Assembly: GCF_905147365.1 (NCBI RefSeq)
Contig: NC_056413.1
Location: 2,682,501 to 2,746,500 of the forward strand
DNA length: 64,000 nucleotides
Reading direction: 5' to 3'
DNA from: Aricia agestis
Taxonomy: Eukaryota; Arthropoda; Insecta; Lepidoptera; Lycaenidae
Position 1 is the first letter of the stretch. Each line of letters starts with the position of its first letter. A program made the position numbers and the translations under genes. Below the pieces are notes generated by a model. That model was not told the DNA's origin. It saw nothing but the letters and a program-made list of their open reading frames with translations, and searched no databases. This document shows, in pieces, positions 14,301 to 29,300 of the stretch.

Positions 14301-17300
14301 CTAAGGTTTTCTAATTTTTATTAAAGGTCCATTGAGGGTTCATCTTCATTCTTATGAAATTCCTAGGCCCAAAATTATCCCGAATTTGTCTCAAACGAAG
14401 TCACGAACCAAACGCTTTTAAAATTCATACATTTTCCTTGATTTTTCCTCTCCCGTAGCCACTCCCACTTAAACCTCCTCATATTATACACGCCTAGCCC
14501 AGTACCCAGTAAAATCTAATTAAACGTAATCCGTGTCCAACAAAACTGGGTACCAGGCGCACATGACGCGTCGGTAGTCGGGATTTAATTAATGGCCGGC
14601 TTATCTGCATGTAATACCTGGATATTCACACCCTGCGATATATCCGCCGTACGATATATCGGGCGTACGACAAATCGGCTAGTAGATACAAAAAAAAATA
14701 TTTGTGTCGCATCCTTACTAGTGAACAGATCCTTTAAACGTCTGAACCGATTTAGATGAAAATGAAGATACTTTGAGAGACTGGATAGTTTTTGTTGAGG
14801 AAAAATTTATAGTTTCTGCAAGATAAACTATTCGGCGCAACATGGTTGCGGGCTTCATCTATAAGTGTGTAACAAAACTAAGTGATAATGAGATACGTAC
14901 GTGTTCCTTGTAGAGAGTTCACTGTGAAAGTAGCAGCGCTGAAAGACTAAACTCATTTTTCACTTTTGTATGGGGAAACTCGTGACGCTCGGGAGTCCGG
15001 GCCCTTGCAATCTCGGGCCATACAAAATCGAAACAAAAAATTTCAGGGCTTCTACTTTCACAATGAACTCTCTACAAGGAACACGTATAAACCCGAAAGT
15101 ATTATCACTTAGTTTTGTTACAACCTGTATAAGTGTACTGTCAACTCTATGATCTATCAAGCATCTCTACCATAAGAGGGCCATGATAGGTACGAGTAAG
15201 AGTCGGTATGGTCGGAAAGACCACTCACCACAGTTTCTTAGAAATCGGTGTACTCAGTCGGTGTATTGTCGTGCTTTACTGAAGATATTAAAAATGCTCT
15301 GCTTTTCTGAAGGACTTGGCGACACCTCCTAAAGTGAATAAAACTTGCCTTACGTATGTCGTTATGTCGCTATCCTAATACTTTTCTTACCATCTCTTCT
15401 TACATTCGTAAAAGTAAATTTCTAAGCGACTCAATAGAAAATCTAGTGACAAGTTTCTGTTTGTGTTCCCCGATATCGGTAGGCGTGTTGCTCCCGACGG
15501 CTGACCAAACACCGCCAGTCAATATTGACACCACTTTCCAATCATTAGGCGAGCTGCCTGATGGAATAATCGAGAGGTATTAACATAGGTACACGATTAA
15601 TTCTCAGACAAATGTACGCACAAATCTCATTGATGAGTTGTGCCTTGTTGCGTGCATTAATTAAAAACAATGCATGAAAAACTTCGATAAAGATTTACGG
15701 TAATTATAACTTAGAATTTACAGAGCTACCTACTTGACTGCGTCTTACGACTTGTCTGCCTAGCACAGGCGTTCCCAAGTAGCTCGGATAGAGATCCGTA
15801 AAGACCACTCACAGTCACAGGAGAGAATTCTCAATCCTTCGTGTTTAGATTAAAATGGAATGTACAGTCTCTCTGAAATCTGTTATCTCCATTTCCACTA
15901 TAGAATAGAGACTAAAGTTACATTAGTTCACTCTTCAGGTGAGGCTTCTCTAGCTCCAGCGCTCAGATTTTTTAGGAAAACGGAAACTTACTATGTCCAA
16001 TATAATGTTACATGCAGTCTTCTCTATTTTTGTTTCGACATACCGTCAGTATCCATTAGACTTCAGCTGATGGCAGGTGAGGCGTCCATTACACGGTAGG
16101 TTTTGCTGTCAGTTTTACCACAGTCATGGCTGTGAGTGTTGAATAACCTGCCGTGTAATGCAGTGGCTGATGGTTGCATGAAATTGATTGACAGTTATCT
16201 AGATATTTTGGTTTTTACGTCATGCAACCATCGATCATGACTTTTCAGTAAACATAATGGCATTTCGTCAATCACGCGTCAGTCAGTCATTCGTCCATAA
16301 TTATCTTGCGTGAACACGTGTATTCTTTGTGAAGTTTTGCGTACGACTGACAATCAGACGGAATGACTGTGTAATGTGGAATTAATCCAACATTGACCAA
16401 CAGTCAAACGAACGTCATAAATTCATGACTGATTGAATTGACTGACCAGGGCATGACCGTCTAATGGATACCTATGAGAAAGGAAAGTATCGGAAAATTC
16501 TTATTGACAGTTCTTGGGCAGCGCTTCTTGTTTATTGGGAAGGGTCTACACTCTGCCCCCTGGCGGAAAATGCGATATTGAAAACTCTCATTCAACCAAC
16601 CTAAATTGAGTTCAGTAATCAGTTCTTATATCTAGAGGTCTACAAGTTATCTGCCCACAGTTGTGTTTAATATTATGAGGTCAGTGGAGCGACTCCGCAA
16701 AAGGGGAGAAGCGGCTCGCAGATCAATAAATATAATCCTTATTAGATGTAAACCTATCTTGGTCTAAATCAGTACATGTAGGACGACTGTTTATGGACAG
16801 ACATATTTATTTTATCAGTATATAATATTCATGAAAAGCTAGCGGTTTTTTAAAGCTTTTTTTTAGGAAAATAGTTAGTTGTAAATTCGAATTGTACCTC
16901 TAGAAGTTAATTAATAATATTATAACAATTAAATTTCTTAGTATCGTGAATTACTGGATTTTAATGAGTAATAAATTACAATTTTAGTAGTATTAATGCA
17001 TTTTAATCCTTTCGCCTAATAGGGACAACTCATATTGTGACGTGAAGAATTGGGAAAAAAAGTAAAGTAAAGTTTGTTACACAAGAAAATACGCATTGTT
17101 GCTCGCGGTGTTGGGCTGCCTATTTCAATGTTGAATAGCTCACTTAAAAATTTCGTCATTCGTCAAGTTGTAATGTGAACTGATCCTTAATCGGATTCAC
17201 CACCATATTCAACATACTTCATTATCACGAATTATAAAATAGTTTTGATTCATTAAATATTTGCACGGCACGCTATTTCCACATAAAAAAATAAATATTC

Positions 17301-20300
17301 TCACATTAACATGTTCAATAGTACAGGAAGGAACTTACTTACGATGATAAAATGATAGTAGACATTGTTTTACTGTACTTATTGCTTAGCATTTGAGCCA
17401 CTGTGACATTGGCAACTTACTGAGCTGGCCCTGTAGACAAATGGCAAGCGATTATCGTAAACGCCAACAAAATGTATAGGATTTGACATATTCGCTAGCG
17501 AAGCGATGACTTATGTCAAATCGCATACATTTTGTTAGCGTTTACAATAAGCGCTTGCCACTCGTCTAGTAGGGCCGGCCATAATAAAGAAGAAGAAGTT
17601 CTTAGGAAATTGTTTTGTTTCTACCAGCAAATGAGAAGAGAAGACTAAGATTAGGAAAACGTAGAGTAGGAAGCCCCGCAGCTCGATGTGCTGATTTGTA
17701 GAAGGTGCCAGCGAATTAGGAGTTAGGACTGCCCTGCCAAGATCGACATTGAGATTACGTATCTTGCGACAGATATGCAACAGGTGTTGACAGCAGATAT
17801 TGCACATCTGTCAGAAACTTTGTATACAGAATAATAATTGTCAGAAACCGGATGTTATATGCTGTTGAAAGCCTGTTGCTTACCTGTTGCAAGACAGTAA
17901 CCACCCTGGTGAATGGTTGGAGTTCGTTAAGTGGACTGCGATAGGCTGATGATGAAGATAAGTGAGAAGGCGCGTTCCAAAAATCTTAAGGACTTTCAAT
18001 ATGCAAAAACAAATTAATTTAAAAGTGTTTCGCGACTTTATCTGTCTGGAGCAGTAATTACAACCAAACGGGTCTGATATCTCGATTTATTAATCGATGC
18101 TAACGGTAATCGATTAACTAGTTTATTTGCTAATCGATTAGATTCTAGTTTGTTATTATCTGTGATTGTTTCCTGTCGCTACGCATGGAGTTGTTTTACC
18201 TCTGAACGAACCTTATTTCAACGGTATAAAGATCATTTTAACTAGGTTATAATACTTCTGGATTGACGCCACGCTCCTTCTATGGAGCACGTCCCGTTCT
18301 ACGCAATTAATCCCTTAGAAAGAGAGATCTTAGATCGATATGTTTAAGACACAGTTATGACCTACATAAACTGCATTTAATTGGTTATTAATATGTGAAA
18401 TATGCTATAACATAATGGGTCATATAGCAATAAAAAGCGTTATTGCTTTTAGGAATCGTTTAATCGCCTGTCGTGTAAAAAAAACAACGATTTCTGAGAC
18501 CTCTATTATAAACAGGATACCAATATAACGAGACCCAGAATATGATAAAAAATTTCATATAAATATTAGGAATTGTGTGATCTAGTGAAACTCAGTATCC
18601 CAATTTAACAAGGCCCTAAGCGACTTGTCACACGATACAATTAACCCCTTTCCACCCTAATTAATTCTTTTACGACGGAAATTTCACGGTGGAAAAATTT
18701 GTTTAATCTCATTTAGTATCCTGTATCTGTATCCTATAACACACCCTTTTTGCGGAGAAATAATGGCGAACGACATTAATTAATGTTTTTTATGCTGTGG
18801 AAATTGTAATTGTAATTTATTATTTTGTAGTTGGTTTTGGTCAAATAACCTATTTCTATTTTGTAGTAGGTTAAGATCAAATATTAACCTATTGGCTATT
18901 TCTTAAGAAAGCCATAATTTATGATGATCCGTACCAAGTGTAACTCTGTGGCCTTAACACGTTGGCAAATAATGGAACGAATAGCGATTACGAACGTGTC
19001 CTTATGGTCAATGATTGTCCATAATGGACGCAGTTTCTGCTTGATATAGACAGCAAAACGTAGTGATTATATTATCTTTGTAGACAGCTATACAATCGTG
19101 CTGGCCATCATGGTTAGCACTTAGCCACTACAAACATAACCGAAGGATAAAAGACATTGGTCTTTTATCCTTCGGTTATGTATATAAGGCATATAAGGCA
19201 TAAATAACAAAATCTATAAGATTTTGTTATTTATACGAATATGCAACACTTGAAAAACATTATCATCCTAAAGCAGTCAGGGAAAAAAAAGCAAAAATCT
19301 ATATTCCGTTAGGCTGGCGCCACCAGCTACGGAACCCCAGCAGGAAAACGCGGCCAACTCCGGGTCCATACAAACGTGTATGGTGTTATAATAGGTTTTT
19401 GTTGTAAATATGATGGGCCATACACGTCTCCATGTAAGGATAGGCGCTGGCTCCCGGTTGTATGAAATATGTATGACCGACTTTCAATTAGTTTTTTCAT
19501 ACTTGGATATTTAATTACCCCCGAGCATTTTAGAGTTAGCTGCAGTTTTGTTTATACATTATTTATAGCGTCTGGTCGTGGTATTCCCTGAATAGGCTTA
19601 ATTAGGAGATTAAAATATCAACTAGGAGACCAATGTATATAAGGGATGTTCATTCTAACCTACCCCCTGCAATTATATAAGTCATTGGTAAATTAAAGTG
19701 TTCCTTTTTTGACAAAGTAAACTCTGTAGCTATAGTATAGCTGTGGTATAGCTGAATAGTTTTGACCTTTGATGAAATAAAAAACCTACTTTTAACCGGT
19801 CTGCTATGAATCTAAGAAACACTCCTAGAAGCAGTTAGCAAAGCCACAAACGGACCGAAATAGACTGAACACGTGTGAATTATATCACATACCGATTTTT
19901 ATCGCCCGCACTAGGCCGAAACGCGGATGTTTGTTACTATGTATTTAGAGCTATCAGACCTAGCATGACAGCATAAGAAACCAGAGCGGACCGAAAGGGG
20001 GGGGGGGGGGGGTCACAGGGGACATGACCCCCCCCCCCCCCCCAAATCTAAGGTACAATTGAAAAATCTCAAAAACTTGCCAAATAATAAAAGGAAATTT
20101 CTAGCTATCCACTAACCACCACTGCGTCCCACCTTAGACAGCTGTCAACAGTCAACCCAGAACCGTCCGAGGGCGCAGATAAAAAAAATATTAGTGTAGT
20201 GACTATAGTGAGAGCGGCTGCGACCGCGCCTGTAAGAAACGGAAAATAATGGACATACTGACAGATTTTAATGACAAAATGGCGGATTTCTTTTGTCTAT

Positions 20301-23300
20301 TCTTCCGTAGAAAGAAACCATTTCTTTGGCGACCATGCTAAGCCTGCAGGTAGAGGTAGTAGTTTGATGCATATTTCAGTGGGATTAGAAGGGTTTTCAC
20401 TTCCTATAGGTCAGGCAAAAGAGTAAAGGCTTGATGAAATTGATTCATATTTCATAGGCAGTTGACGGACTTGTCTGATAGTACATTCCAGTATGATGAG
20501 TTGAGATTTAAGTTCCCTTGCCGGCCAAAAGCGTAATGTACCATCGAGGAAATTGATTCCTAGGCAGTTGACAGACCGTAATATCGGATCATAATATCAA
20601 TTCAAAAAAGAAATATAGAAAAAACACACAAGGTGTTAATAGTTGGTCAGACTGACAGTAGAGTCCTAGTAATAAGACTGCTTTAAATCATACATATAGA
20701 ACAAAGGTATTGTAAGTATAATTTTGCGTGTAGTTCAAAGAACCTAGCTCTCTCGTTAAATCCGAACAGTTCATGTAAGTTTCATGAGGTTTGACAATTG
20801 AGAACTTTCTAAACAGACTTTGTACAACATGCCCTGTAGCGTGTACAGCTGTTGAAGATTTGTATTGGAAATACAAATATGTTAATTTCAAGTTAAAATT
20901 ATCATATTAAATACTAGTTACTTCACGCCCAAACCGCTGAACCGATTTTGCTGAAATTCAGTATGGAGATACATTGAGTCCCGGGAAAGGACATGGGATA
21001 CTTTTTATTATGTACAAATGTACAGTTCCCGTATGATGAACTAATTTCGGCGCAACGGCTTTGGTGGCGTCATCTAGCCAATAATTGTATTATTTAATAG
21101 TATCGATGTAACTCTTCAGTCTAGTTAGCACTAATAAGTTAACAGCTTCACGGATCATCAGCTACTAACGCTATCATTAGTCCGTTTACTGACAGCTTGT
21201 GTAATACAATTTGTATGTTATATTCTGGTATATTGGCTTTGGTAAGAAAGATTTGAGGTGCCTTTCGGCAAAGTAGTTTAAGGGCGGCACCTCATATTCA
21301 TTATTCATCATTTTGCCTGTTAGGTAACTAAGGTAGATTAGGTAACTAAGGTAGAAATTCCGTTTTTGCTTGCGTATTGTCATATTTTCACATTAACCTA
21401 TAGTCAACTAAGCCGGCCCCTAGACGATTAATTGTATGGTGCAAAATCACGCTTTAATTTTATTGAACAGTTTCTTTGACAATTATTAGACGCGATCAAC
21501 TACTAAGTACTTATTGCGTAATGTTGATCTACTACTACTCGTCTAGGGGCCCGCTTACACGCTGTAATTTCTGACAGAAAGGTATCTAAGCCATACTGCC
21601 TCAGACATTATCCGTCAAACTATATATTTAACCCTCATTAAATGTTTTTAAAGTGCAGCAGTTAGACATTTCCTTTTATTGGTCCTCAGCTTAGTACCAT
21701 TTAGGAATAGGACTTAGAGATATTAGAAACGTTATGGATCATAACTATAATTTTAGTCTGGCACAAATAGTCTGGCATAAAATGGCAACACATGCCAATA
21801 CGCGCGAGATAATTAAAGTTAAATCGGTGTGGCTTCCGTCGGCGCAGGAAGAGCTCCCCAATATAACCGCTGTTTATGTTCGCTAAATTAGGCTGGCAGT
21901 ACACTGTCGAAGGTTTGTCCAAACATTTCATGAGGGTGGCTTTACACTGTCCAACTTCCAAGATATTTGTCCAAACCCGAGCCCGATATCAAAGATTGGA
22001 TGATTTCATCGAATATACAGAGAATATGGAGATACATGGCCCTTCACCTTAGCCAAGTACGTCTCTGTTATTATCTGACGTATTTCGAAATAAAAATGTA
22101 TAGGATTAATTTGTTCCAAAGCTTAATCAGTACGAACATATTGTATGAAGGTGCGCACACTAAATGATTTGTATCGGTCGATAAGCAATTAGGGTTTCAG
22201 TACATATTTAGTACTGAAACCCCAATTTGGTCAAACTATCGGCCGACTAAAGTATGTACTCTGTAGTCTGCGGGGGCTCTTAACATAAAGCATAGCTAAG
22301 TTCGACAGCAATTAACTGAAAAATATTGGCTAACTATTTAGTACTGAAACCCAAATTTGGTCAAATTATCGGCCGACTAAAGTATGTACTCTGTAGTCTG
22401 CGGGGGCTCTTAACATAAAGCATAGTAAGTTCGACAGCAATTAACTGAAAAATATTGGCTAACTGCGCCCGATTCTCAGGCTTCGACTATCGCTATGATC
22501 TGTCATCTGACTTCTGAGATTGTTCCACTAGCGCACTAAACAAGCACAGCTATAGTAAACTGGTATGTTACTACTACGTACAGTGCTCCCAAAGTGATAA
22601 TGCGCATAGAAATTATCGTAATTTTTCGGCAACGGTCATATTTCCCGAGCGTCGGAAGACGTCGCTGCAAGCGCTGTTTTAAACATAACTTTAAGAAAAA
22701 CAGCGCTTTGCAGCGACGTAGAGGTGTCTGACGTTGCTTGGACGTTACCATGGTAACGCCGCAATGGCTTCCCGGCACTTATTGACGAACCGGCGACAGC
22801 GGACACCCACCGGATATATGATATTTACTTCTATTTCCTTTGAACAAGGTGCAAAATGCAAGTTTCATAGATTCGGGTGTCGTCGTGATTACGACAATTA
22901 GCGAAGATTTCCATGCGCATTATTAATTTGAGAGTAGGTACTGTAGGAGCCTCGATGAATTATTACAAGGCTCTACAAAATTTCACGCTATAAATATTTT
23001 TAATTCAATTACGCGTGTACCAACACGCAAGTAATTAATTGCCGTTTTGATAAATAATTTAATGAATGCGAACAAGTATCAATTAATGTAACAGGTTTTA
23101 TCGCTGTGTACGCGATTTGTCAAAATGTCGACACTCACAGAAATCAGGAAAGTATGGGAAATGGATTTCCGCGAAACTTGCTTGCTCAAGCGATTAATAC
23201 TTCATACAAGCTACTGACTACTAAGGGGTGAGCCTGAGGTCCTGCAGAAGAAATAATCTCAACATTATCAAAAAATTTGCTCCTATAGTTATGTTTGGCA

Positions 23301-26300
23301 CCCACGCGCACGTGTCAAATTCACTGTCTGCAGATTGTCTAGTGCAGGGCTTCCCAAACTTATTTGTACTGTGACGGCCTTGGGAACTTTGCCATTTCTT
23401 TACGACGCCCCTCAACCCAGCCCCCAAAAATACTTTCTAATTTTAGAACGAGCCCACCCAACATAGGTTATCATAAACCACTATATTTTGGACATTTACA
23501 TTGTTACTAGGAAATAATAACCAAATCAAAACACAAGCATAAAAATTTAAAATAATATTTATGAAAGATGCGCTTGCTTTCTGAGCATAGCTTCTGAAAC
23601 CGCGTATTTAGACTGCCCGCGATGTATGAAAGACATAATGGGCAAGGCGTTTACTCGATTTGGTTGTGTTGACGTGCGACGCCCCTGGGAAAATGTTGCG
23701 ACGTCCCGGGGCGTCGTGACGCACAGTTTGGGAAGCCCTGGTCTAGTGCTTGTGCTATGGCACAGCTCTACTATGTCTACATTTACCCTAGAAGTCTACA
23801 TTTTATTTACAAACAAAGTCTACATTTACCAAAATGCAACATACCTAGTCTCTACCACACTTATTAGCTACGAGGTGTGAACACTGAAAATGGTAAATTA
23901 TTAGGTTTGGCTCTATCAAAAGTGTCGCGACTCGCGGCCCAGCACTCAGCAGCGACAGTGCTCGGACAGTTTTGTTAATATTTTTTTAATTAACTAGTCA
24001 AATTTTCTCGAACTTAGGCGCCATATTTTTCGCTTTGGCCTCTCGAGTTTAGACGTTATATCGAGAAATATACGTTTCGGACAATTATTGTTCCATAAAT
24101 CAACGCTGAAACTACATAGAAGAGAAAACCAACCAAAACCTGCACGTTGCTGCCTCATAATTTGGTCCTTCGAGCCGGATAAAAAACCTTTTCTACTCTA
24201 AAACCAGAATGACTACAAATCCTAAGAACAAGGTCTTTCTTCTCTTGGGGAGATAATACTTTATCTCCACCTTACCTGCTCTACAATCGCTCGTGTGACC
24301 GAGGCCTAACTCTGGGTGTGGTAGCAAAAAACTACACTAATGTAGCGTGAAAACTCGAAACGAATGTGATAATCAATGAATTGTGCATTACGTTTCCTAC
24401 TTCCTACACTTTGTGCGTCGTCGTGCGCGGTGCGCATTGTATATCGTTTTTTTGTCGTGTACAAATCTACTGTTACATTGTGTGAGCTTGTTGGTTCTTA
24501 ACTGCAGTCTAGTCTTCTTTACGGAATGTCAATGACCTAGGTTATTTGCGATTTTCGAGTTTTCTATGTCTTATATCTATGAAAGCATGTTTATATAAAC
24601 TTCATGGTTTATATTATTATCTCTGCAATGTACAGTAAGTACTATGACGCCCACAACACCAAAATTCGTTTATCGCGCGGAAACTGCACATTTTTCTGGG
24701 ATAGAAAGTATCCTATGGCTCTGTCCCTATCAGACACGGCGCGGCGCCGGCACCATGTTACAGCACAACGCCGCCACCGTGATACGGTACGGCGCCGCAC
24801 CGTGTCACGGTGCCGCGTACGGTGCGTCCCTATTCAGTCGATATTTGCGCTCGAACGAGAGTGCTTGTCTGGATAATGGATATGGATCGCGAAACAATTA
24901 TTCTCTTGTTGTTACTAAGACGAAGATTGAAAAAGAATCATTAAATAGTTTTTGAAGTCGGTTAAAAAGAAACCGAGGAAATTTTATCTATTATTTATTA
25001 TAGAAAAAATTTCCTCGGTATACATGACAATATTTGCATTACGCGACTTTGATATGTATTTTCATATTTTGCCTCGTTTAAGTTTGGACACAAATTTTGT
25101 TCGGAAGTTTCACCAGAATAGGGGCGCGCGGTGCACCGTACACGGCACCGTGTCACGGTACGGCGCCGTACCGTATCACGGTGGCGGCGTCGTGCCGTAA
25201 CACGGTGGCGGCGCCGTGCCGTGTCTGATGGGGACGCAGCCTATGTCCTTTCCCAGGATTCAAAGTATCTCCGTACAAAATTTCAGAAATATCGGTTCAG
25301 TGGTTTGGGTGTGAGGAGGTAACAGACAGACAGAAAGACAAATACACTTTTGCATTTGTAATATTAGTATGGATAGCCGTTCTGCTGCGCTGCTGCGTGG
25401 CGAAAAGGCAAAAATTTTACATAACATAGATTCTTCCATTACATAGATTCTTCCCTTCGATCGTGGAAAAACGAGACACAATAGCTTATATGTATATTGT
25501 TATCGCGGCCGGATGTGGCCGCTAGGGGCTTGATGAATAATTAAAGATCTTTCTGATGACGACAAAATGACTCTTGAACCTAATTAAAATGCGCTTGTTG
25601 TAAACAATGAGATTTTATTCTTACAATTTGCCGACAGATATTTTTCAGACGCAGTCACTTATCTCTCTGTGTCATGTTCTTGGAAATTAGTTCAAGTAAA
25701 CACAGCTCTTGGAGTTCCGTAGCTCTAGAAATAAAGCAATACTGATTTAATATACAAACTCATATAACGTCGTATTAGAATTAACTATTTTATTTGATTT
25801 TTGCTGTCAATTCCTCCTTTTAGCTTTTTCAACATAGGCCTTTCCTACCGACATTACTCTCATCTCTAGCCTTTCTTTTCTACATAAGTTCTGCTAATTG
25901 CCTTACACCTCACAAATCAAATATGTAGAAGCATTTTATTAAAGCACTTTTTGTCTTTTTCAAACCTCTATTATTTGCTATGTGACAAAATATAAAGGTT
26001 CACAAAAACATCAAAGCTTTGGGCCTCTAAAAAACAACAGACGTTTTATATTATGCCGAGTAGGCATTGGTAAAATATTTTTGAATCTAGAACATACGAC
26101 AAATATGGCGGCCACTTGCGTCAGCTGACCCGCTGATCTTTTTGCTGATCATCACATTCAGGCAGTCGTCATTACAACCATGTGTTAATATAGTCATATT
26201 TGGCCGTAATGACTAATATAGTTTGTTAACCGAAAGTTCATATTTTTTGCTCTACTTACTACCTACTAACTACTTACCAACTAGATGGTATTACATATTC

Positions 26301-29300
26301 CCAAACCATTTGTCCCCATCAAGTTTGTTATATGATATAAGTATCAATGATATCACTACTAAAGAGAGTGACTCACAACTCACAACTTCACAAGTAACAA
26401 CAGACTATGTCAAATCTAACGCCGGTCGCGGCAGTGCGTAGAGATCATAGACTTACGGCCGTTCCCAATATTTGACATCTCTGGTTTTGCCTTACTAGAG
26501 ATAGGAATAGCTCACATTAGACATTAGAGACATATATTTTATGTCAATTGTGATATCCTATCTCTAGTAGGGCAAAACCAGAGATAGATTAAATATTGGG
26601 AACGGCCGTTAGATCATAGACGTAGTGCGTAGAGATGCTGCATAGTATCCAAGGTCTCTTGTCACATGTAAATAAGCTACAAATATATCTTCTAACGTAT
26701 AAGCGTTGATACTTGATTCTCTTTCATCTCATCTATGGCACCGCAAAAGCAGTTTGAATTGCATTTCGGCGAGACGGAAAGAGACATATTGGCATAATTG
26801 AAAGTATGTGGCTTCGCAGCAGGCTTGTCTTGGAGATTGCGAAAGAAGATGGTTGACTTGACGTTCGGTAAAAATACGCGTGTAGCTTTTGGACGAGTAG
26901 GTTTTAGTACTGCAATATTTTCTCCATATTTATTTAGAGGCAGCGCCAGCACGGCAAATTAACAAAGTTTTCACAACGTTTCTGTCAATATTCTGATATG
27001 ATGTGCAACAGTTCATTAGTCTGATTATTTACTGTATTTGTTAGTAGAGCCCACTGCTACCTTTGCGTGATATTGACATGACATGATCCATATTGCGTCT
27101 AGACTCTAAAGCTCTTACTAGGGCATAAACTTGCGTTTTCTGGACAAGGTGGTCCCTGGCAATGATCAATGAAACGCGTCTAATGCCAATGTTGTATAAC
27201 ATCGGTAACGTGGTAGCGTGCGTTGTCAATTATTCCGCGATAATCGACGAGCACCGAGCGTTGCGTGTGTACGTGCACCATGAGGGATGTTTGTTGCGGA
27301 ATGGCTCTTAAGCCCGCTGTACGCAATGGGCCAGCAAAATGGGCCAACCTAAAATTCGGAATGTCGCTCTCAACTTATCAAAAGTACTCTACACGTTGGC
27401 GCAATGCTCTGGCTTAATGCTTTAAAGATTATGTTGGACCACGATGGATAATTGGCACTATGGTTTCACGAGCTGGCAGTGCAGACGCAGGAGGACGTCG
27501 ATCATGAGCAAGAAAAGACTAATATACTCTACATTTTCGTACCTGTTTTGATGTTCGAACATAATGGACCAGGCGAAGTGTCTACTAGTTGTAAACAAGT
27601 GCAAAATGTACACTACTTTCCAGTCACAAAGCAGTCACAACCAGCACAATTGGAACTCTACATTTCCTTTAACTTTTCTTTGAAGTTTACTAGGTGGCTG
27701 GTACTTTGGTAATGTTTTGGTAAAGTTATTTAATCAATTACAATGTTTGTTTTATAATAAGTTGAGAAATGTACGTGACAGATACATTTCTCAACTTAAT
27801 TTAATAGAATTATAATTTAAGCCAAAAGCTGTTGAAGCGGAACGATAAATTTTGTACCACCTTTAATTATTGCAAAAAGCTTTAATTTTTATGCAAAAAT
27901 ACATTTGTATAAAAATTGAAAGCTAATAAAAGCAAGCCTATAAATGTCATATACAGTGTGTAACTTGTGTGTGTACGTGTGTCTTTAGGGTGTGTACTTG
28001 TTCCTTGTAGAGAGTTCACTGTGAAAGTAGCAGCTCTGAAAGACAATTTTTATTTCACTTCTATATGGGCATGGGCCCAAGCGTCACGAGTTTCCCCATA
28101 CAAAAGTGAAAAAAATTTGTCTTTCAGCGCTGCTACTTTCACAGTGAACTCTCTACAAGGAACACGTCCACACCCTAAAGTACTATCACTTATTTTTGTT
28201 ACACCCTGTATAAGTATTGTGGACACCCTACTTGCACATAGCCGTCGTGTGGCGGCTTGTGGCGGTCATCGGTCTGATTACTCGTGGAATTATACATTAT
28301 TCCATTGAGGTTCGCACTTTTACTCACTGTCATGTCAAACGTCATGTTTACACGGTTGCTGGACGCGTGCATAAGTAGTCTCCGATGTTTTTTTTTTATG
28401 AAATAAGGGGACAAACGAGCAAACGGGTCACCTGATGGAAAGCAACTTCCGTCGCCCATGGACACTGGCAGCATCAGAAGAGCAGGTGCGTTGCCGGCCT
28501 TTTAAGAGGGAATAGGGTAATAGGGGAGGGTAGAGAAGGGAAGGGAATAGGGGAGGGTAAGGAAGGGAATAGGGTAGGGGATTGGGCCTCCGGTAAACTC
28601 ACTCACTCGGCGAAACACAGCGCAAGCGCTGTTTCACGCTGGTTTTCTGTGAGAACGTGGTATTTCTCCGGTCGAGCCGGCCCATTCGTGCCGAAGCATG
28701 GCTCTCCCACGTTTTAAGACAATCTTTGGACAAATAAGTTTCTCGTACTGCAATCTAGTCGCAGTAGTTAGTGTCAGCCTGGACTCTAACGTCTGGACTC
28801 TTGAGTCTAGGCTGACTGAGTCTAGAGGATAAACATCATAGCCTCATTTTGTTTTACAGCAAATCACTTAAAAAACACAAAAATGTATCCCTTCTTAAAC
28901 CTCAGCGGCATGTTTGTTTACGTAAAAAAAACTTATATCCTCCCCAAATCCTTTTTGAAATGCACCATAAACGCCTAACGACATAATGAAAATATAAACC
29001 CCAGGCAGAATTCCCCGCAAAATATGCTAATACTTTCATATTCACATTCGGGTCGGATGTATGCGATCTATTTACACTGTAAACACAAGAATATTTTTAT
29101 AACATTGGCCTGGATCATATCGATCCACATAAAGGGGTCAAATCGACAAGAGGGTCATATCCTGATATACATTCAGCCGTGAAAGTGTGTCCAAAATCGC
29201 GGAATAAATTCATTTTGGCACTATTCAATATTATAGGTACAGGCTTGACTTAACCTTTATAAAGCATCGCTTATCCTTAAAACCCATGATCCGTTGGATG

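Noticed and set aside
24604..25322. Several Arg/His-rich ORFs
   Set aside because: They are read through the GC-rich inverted repeats of a non-autonomous element; there is no family similarity and no codon structure.
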